Assembly (NCBI GenBank): GCA_958298945.1
Contig: OY282610.1
Span: forward strand, 19,492,233 to 19,556,232
Length of the DNA stretch: 64,000 nucleotides
DNA from: Atherix ibis
Taxonomy: Eukaryota; Arthropoda; Insecta; Diptera; Athericidae
Direction of reading: 5' to 3'
Position numbers and translations under genes: made by a program. Positions within the stretch are counted from its first letter, which is position 1; every line of letters begins with the position of its first letter. The notes below the pieces were generated by a model. The model did not search any database and was not told where the DNA came from. It saw nothing but the letters and a program-made list of their open reading frames with translations. This document shows positions 60,701 through 64,000 of this stretch, piece after piece.

Positions 60701-61964
60701 AAGGGAAACAAATCTGTACAATACATTTTTCTTTTTCCAATTTTGTCTCAATTAATAACACATTTTTAAAATTGTATATTTAAATTTTATATACAATATA
60801 TTTTAAGATCTGTCAAATGGCGATGCTATATTTTCCAAATTACAATATAAAATGGATAATCTGTTATATCGATTATTAGATAAGCGAAAAAAATTATTTG
60901 GGAAATCTTTTGAATTTTTTTTTCTTTGACCATTTTTAATGACGCTTTTACACTGGCATATCTTAATAATTCGGAAGTTCCCAAAAGCTATAGGTCAGAA
61001 CTTCAAAATGCGTCAACAGTTCTTACAATTTAAACATATTACTTTATTATTGATTAATTTAAAAAAAAAATGGTATACTTTAAGTTAAACAAATGGTATA
61101 CTTTATATTTAATATATGTTAAATAACAGGGCTATACTATCCAAATTACAAAATGGATAACTTATTATATACAGTCCTGGCCATACAACATGGCGCAGAA
61201 TCGCTCCGAAAAGTTCATCTCTTACATTCGAATAGATGCTCCATTATCGATCGTCAATAATAAACTTACTATATAAAAATGATTTCGGAATTTTTGTTGT
61301 CTTTTGTTGTTGTTTTTTATTAACTATGCATAACCAAATAGCCTTAAAAAAAGGGAAAAATAAACATTGAACCAATTAAGTTTAATTATATGATTTTTCA
61401 ACAAATTTTTAACAATATTATTTGTTGTGAGTTAAAAAGGAGCATTGAAAGGACAATGAGTTCATTCAATGCTCACTTTTTTAATCGAATTATTTGAAAG
61501 TTCTCTGATTTTTCATTGTTTTTATACTAATAACTTTTCAAAATTTACATATAAAAATACTATTAACTATTTATTACGTAGAGAAGACAATACAATTTTC
61601 TATAGTTTGATAAAAAAAATTTATTTTTTATGTAAATTTTTTTATTTTTATGTTAATTTGCTCAAAGTTTTTTGTTTTAATTAATGTATAGTTAATTTTA
61701 AAGTTATAATTATTTTTTGTTCAAAATACAATAACTTAAACGTTTTTAAAAAATTAAAAAATATTTATTACGAAAAATGATAGAAAATTAATTTTATTGT
61801 TAATAAACGAGTATTAATACTTATCTTATTCTAATAATGCTTTTGAAAATAATTTAATGATTCTGTAAAAGTACTTTTAAAAAATAACGTTAATTAAATA
61901 CTTTTCAAGAATATATACTATAAATATGAGAGTGTAAAAAGAATTTCTTTTAGAAATTCTGAGT
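57766..61964. mobile_element. AT-rich region with Tc1/mariner family E remnants
   Basis: TIR-like strings AGTCTGATAAGT(C/T)A(A/G)TGATAAAT occur at 58340, 59367 and 60578, with the inverse (ATTTATCACTGACTTATCA) at about 60013. The pair 59360-60035 is consistent with a non-autonomous element of about 0.67 kb. Between them are fragments too degraded to translate. No host gene is seen in this 4.2 kb. (CAA)n lies at about 57987-58009. Confidence 0.55.
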
Positions 61965-63115
61965 TTTTCAATAAAAGTGATGTGTGTTTATTTTTTTTTT
62001 AAATAAAACAAAAAAGAAATTTGTCAAAACAAAATGTATTATTTTATTTTAAAGTATAATCGATGGAATTATGTTTTAAAAATAATATCATTGAAATGGT
62101 CGGTTCTGCTCCACTTACAGAATCGAATACGATAGTTTTAAATTTCGAATACCTTGTGCAATAAATACGGCTTTATTTCACGTATTTAATGTTCAATATT
62201 CAAATTTTATTGCATCAATAATTGTTGGTTTATTGACATAAACCAATGACTGCAAATAATTTCACAAGAACAAGTCCGAAGGTTTTAAATCACAACTTCT
62301 TGGCGGCCATTGCACATCTGCATTTGTTAAAATTATCCACTTGCCAAACTTTTTCCGCAATAAATTGCTTGTGTTATGGACTGTGTGGCACGCAGCACCA
62401 TACATCTTCCAATTAAGACCACAAAAAGTTAATTAACATCGATCTGTACCGCTCACCATTGATGGTAAAATGCAAATCCTTCCTCATTTTCAAAAAAATA
62501 AGGACCAATAATACCACTATGCCATAAACCACACTTTTTTGGAATGTAAAGGTTCGTCACGAGTAATTTATGGATTTGGCTTCAGCCCAGTAACAACAAG
62601 TTTTTTTATTCACTGATTCAGACAAATGAAAATGCTTTTTCTTGGAATACTGAACATAATTTTCAATTGGTTCCAGAGAGAAATTACGGTGTTTGTGATA
62701 CTCCAACGGTTTTAATTCTTGTATGATAAGAATTTTGTAAGAATGTAAGCCCAAATCCAATCGTATAAAATATGCCATGTTGTTGTGGCGGGCAGTGCCA
62801 AATCTTCAGAACGCCTTGAAATCGATAAATTTGCGTATTTATCAATATTAACCTGCACGGCAGCAATATTCCCGGCACTTCAACCGGATGGTTCCACTAC
62901 AGGCATACGAACATTATGTAAAGAGAGATTGTGTTCAAAACTTTCCACAGTTCAACGACAATGCGAAAACACTAAGTCGATTATGACGACCACCATAAAG
63001 TGGAAGAAGTGCTCGATAAGTTGCAATAAAAAAACGATTATTTTTTAATAAACATCAAAGATTTTTTGAGATTCAAATTCAAAACCAAAAAAAAAAAACA
63101 ACAATAAATCATGCG
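61965..63115 (-). mobile_element. Tc1/mariner element D, degraded copy 2
   Basis: Parallels 33811-35090: a similar left end (CAATAAAAGTGATGTG), then minus-strand PPRSCDLKPSDLF (here the third catalytic Asp is kept), a QDGAT-like region, a YRSMLINFLW-like region, and N-terminal pieces around 62800-63050. Many stops are present. No palindrome is present at the site where copy 1 has one. Confidence 0.78.
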
Positions 63116-63239
63116 AAGGGAATCGAAGGGTTTTTGTCAAAAAATTTATTTATGTTCGTTTGATTGTTCGTGTTTTTTTTAAACAAATCGACCATTTTAT
63201 GATGGTTTTAAACTCCGCAACAATATATTTTAATCATTT

Positions 63240-63600
63240 AAACTTACTATGAAAACTGGCGTTCATTTTCACACCGACGGCTATGTTAACAAAACAAAAA
63301 ATAAAATTATCGAAACTGAGGCGTAGAAAATTCTTATGTAATTTTCAAAAAACCGATGCATCCTAAAAAAGTTAAGTCACTGTTTGGAACGTACGGTTTA
63401 TGGGTTAGTGGACTCTTTTTGAGAATGAGCTTTGGTTCCAACAAGATCTTGCGATTTGACGCTGTTGGAATATTTTCATTGAGGCTATTCGAAATGAAAA
63501 GAAAAATTTTCGAGAAAAAAAATTGAGGTCGTTTATCCACTTTTATTGGGAAAATTTCAACGTTCGGATACAAGCCGTCAAATTGAGTCGTGGTAGTCAT
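63240..63600. mobile_element. Tc1/mariner scrap
   Basis: Plus-strand VHFHTDGYVNKTKN resembles the first catalytic block of the transposases above. 63310-63600 carries a 94-codon minus ORF without motif. Confidence 0.45.
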
Positions 63601-64000
63601 AAATATAATATTGTTCAAAAAAAAAAATTGTCTAATGACAGATGAAAATGCGTCTTATCTGAAAAGATGATTCTCTTAGAAAAAATCAGCATAATTTTCA
63701 AGTTATTCCAGAGCAAAATCAGTAAATTTACGGCGTTTCTTGTGCTATATGAATTTTGTAAAGATGTAATCCCAAATCCAACTATTGAAATTGATTAATT
63801 TGAGTCTTCATCACCACTTGCCTGAACGGTAGCAATATTCTCAGCACTTCGACCGGATCTTTGTCTTATTGGGACGTAATGAAATATTACGTTCAAAACT
63901 TTCCACACTTCGAAGAATATGCGAATATACTGAGCTGATTATGACGACCATTAAATGGAAAAAATGCTCGATAAGTTGCAAATAAATAACGATTATTTTG
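63601..64000 (-). mobile_element. Tc1/mariner element D, degraded copy 3, runs off window
   Basis: Corresponds to 34490-34920 of element D by eye (CTTGCCTGAACGG(T/C)AGCAATATT and the CACTTCGACCGGATC area). It continues beyond the right edge. Confidence 0.7.

Noticed and set aside
1..64000. tRNA, rRNA or snoRNA genes
   Set aside because: No cloverleaf, A/B box pair or rRNA-like stretch stood out by eye; a covariance-model search would be needed to exclude them.

Overview
This window is nuclear DNA from an insect, most likely a lower dipteran (inferred, not proven). It is strongly AT-rich, introns are mostly 50-150 bp with GT-AG ends, and about half of the recognisable sequence is mobile-element debris, mainly Tc1/mariner with one Ty1/copia element and some LINE pieces. 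There are no bacterial operons, CRISPR arrays or bacterial regulatory signals.

Layout. 1-2890 is a 328-bp satellite array that ends in an inverted partial unit. 3.4-4.4 kb is a broken mariner. 5.1-6.9 kb is a three-exon gene for a protein with C-terminal zinc-finger-like motifs (minus). 8.4-13.9 kb is a nest of elements: a mariner fragment, a 3'-truncated copia element carrying a LINE-end insertion flanked by a 13-bp target-site duplication, then another mariner fragment.

14.6-28.7 kb is the gene-dense core: DHX37/kurz helicase (minus); a 1.3-kb tandem duplication of the shared DHX37/KTI12 promoter that carries broken 5' ends of both genes; KTI12 (plus); an unrecognised gene with repeated NP(Y/F)E motifs (minus); carnosine N-methyltransferase CARNMT1 (minus, 7 exons); and SMG9 (plus). 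These are housekeeping genes for ribosome assembly, Elongator/tRNA modification, histidine-dipeptide methylation and nonsense-mediated decay. DHX37/KTI12 and CARNMT1/SMG9 are divergent pairs.

29.1-57.4 kb holds two tandem minus-strand paralogues of Flattop (CFAP126, a ciliary microtubule protein). I recognised them by joining small exons: both start MS(L/F)xx(S/G)ANQ, splice in phase 0 to a 137-nt exon encoding NWEVP, and end in a long insect-type C-terminal exon. The copies have different damage. Copy 1 (29.1-36.2 kb) has no visible PWGxY exon and has a probable A-run frameshift. Copy 2 (47.9-57.4 kb) keeps that exon but its C-terminus stops at the edge of a 1.45-kb minisatellite. Both first introns contain a block of about 0.9 kb that is far more alike than the coding exons and contains a fully conserved candidate alternative first exon.

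The rest is transposon remains: a Tc1/mariner element with a perfect 40-bp-arm palindrome, a mariner with 180-bp inverted ends, and a 1.63-kb composite mariner present twice in inverted orientation. There are also LINE fragments, 72-bp and 60-bp tandem arrays, and long AT-rich stretches in which I recognise nothing. A 75-codon ORF at 57.5 kb resembles a secreted amidated-peptide precursor and deserves a check.
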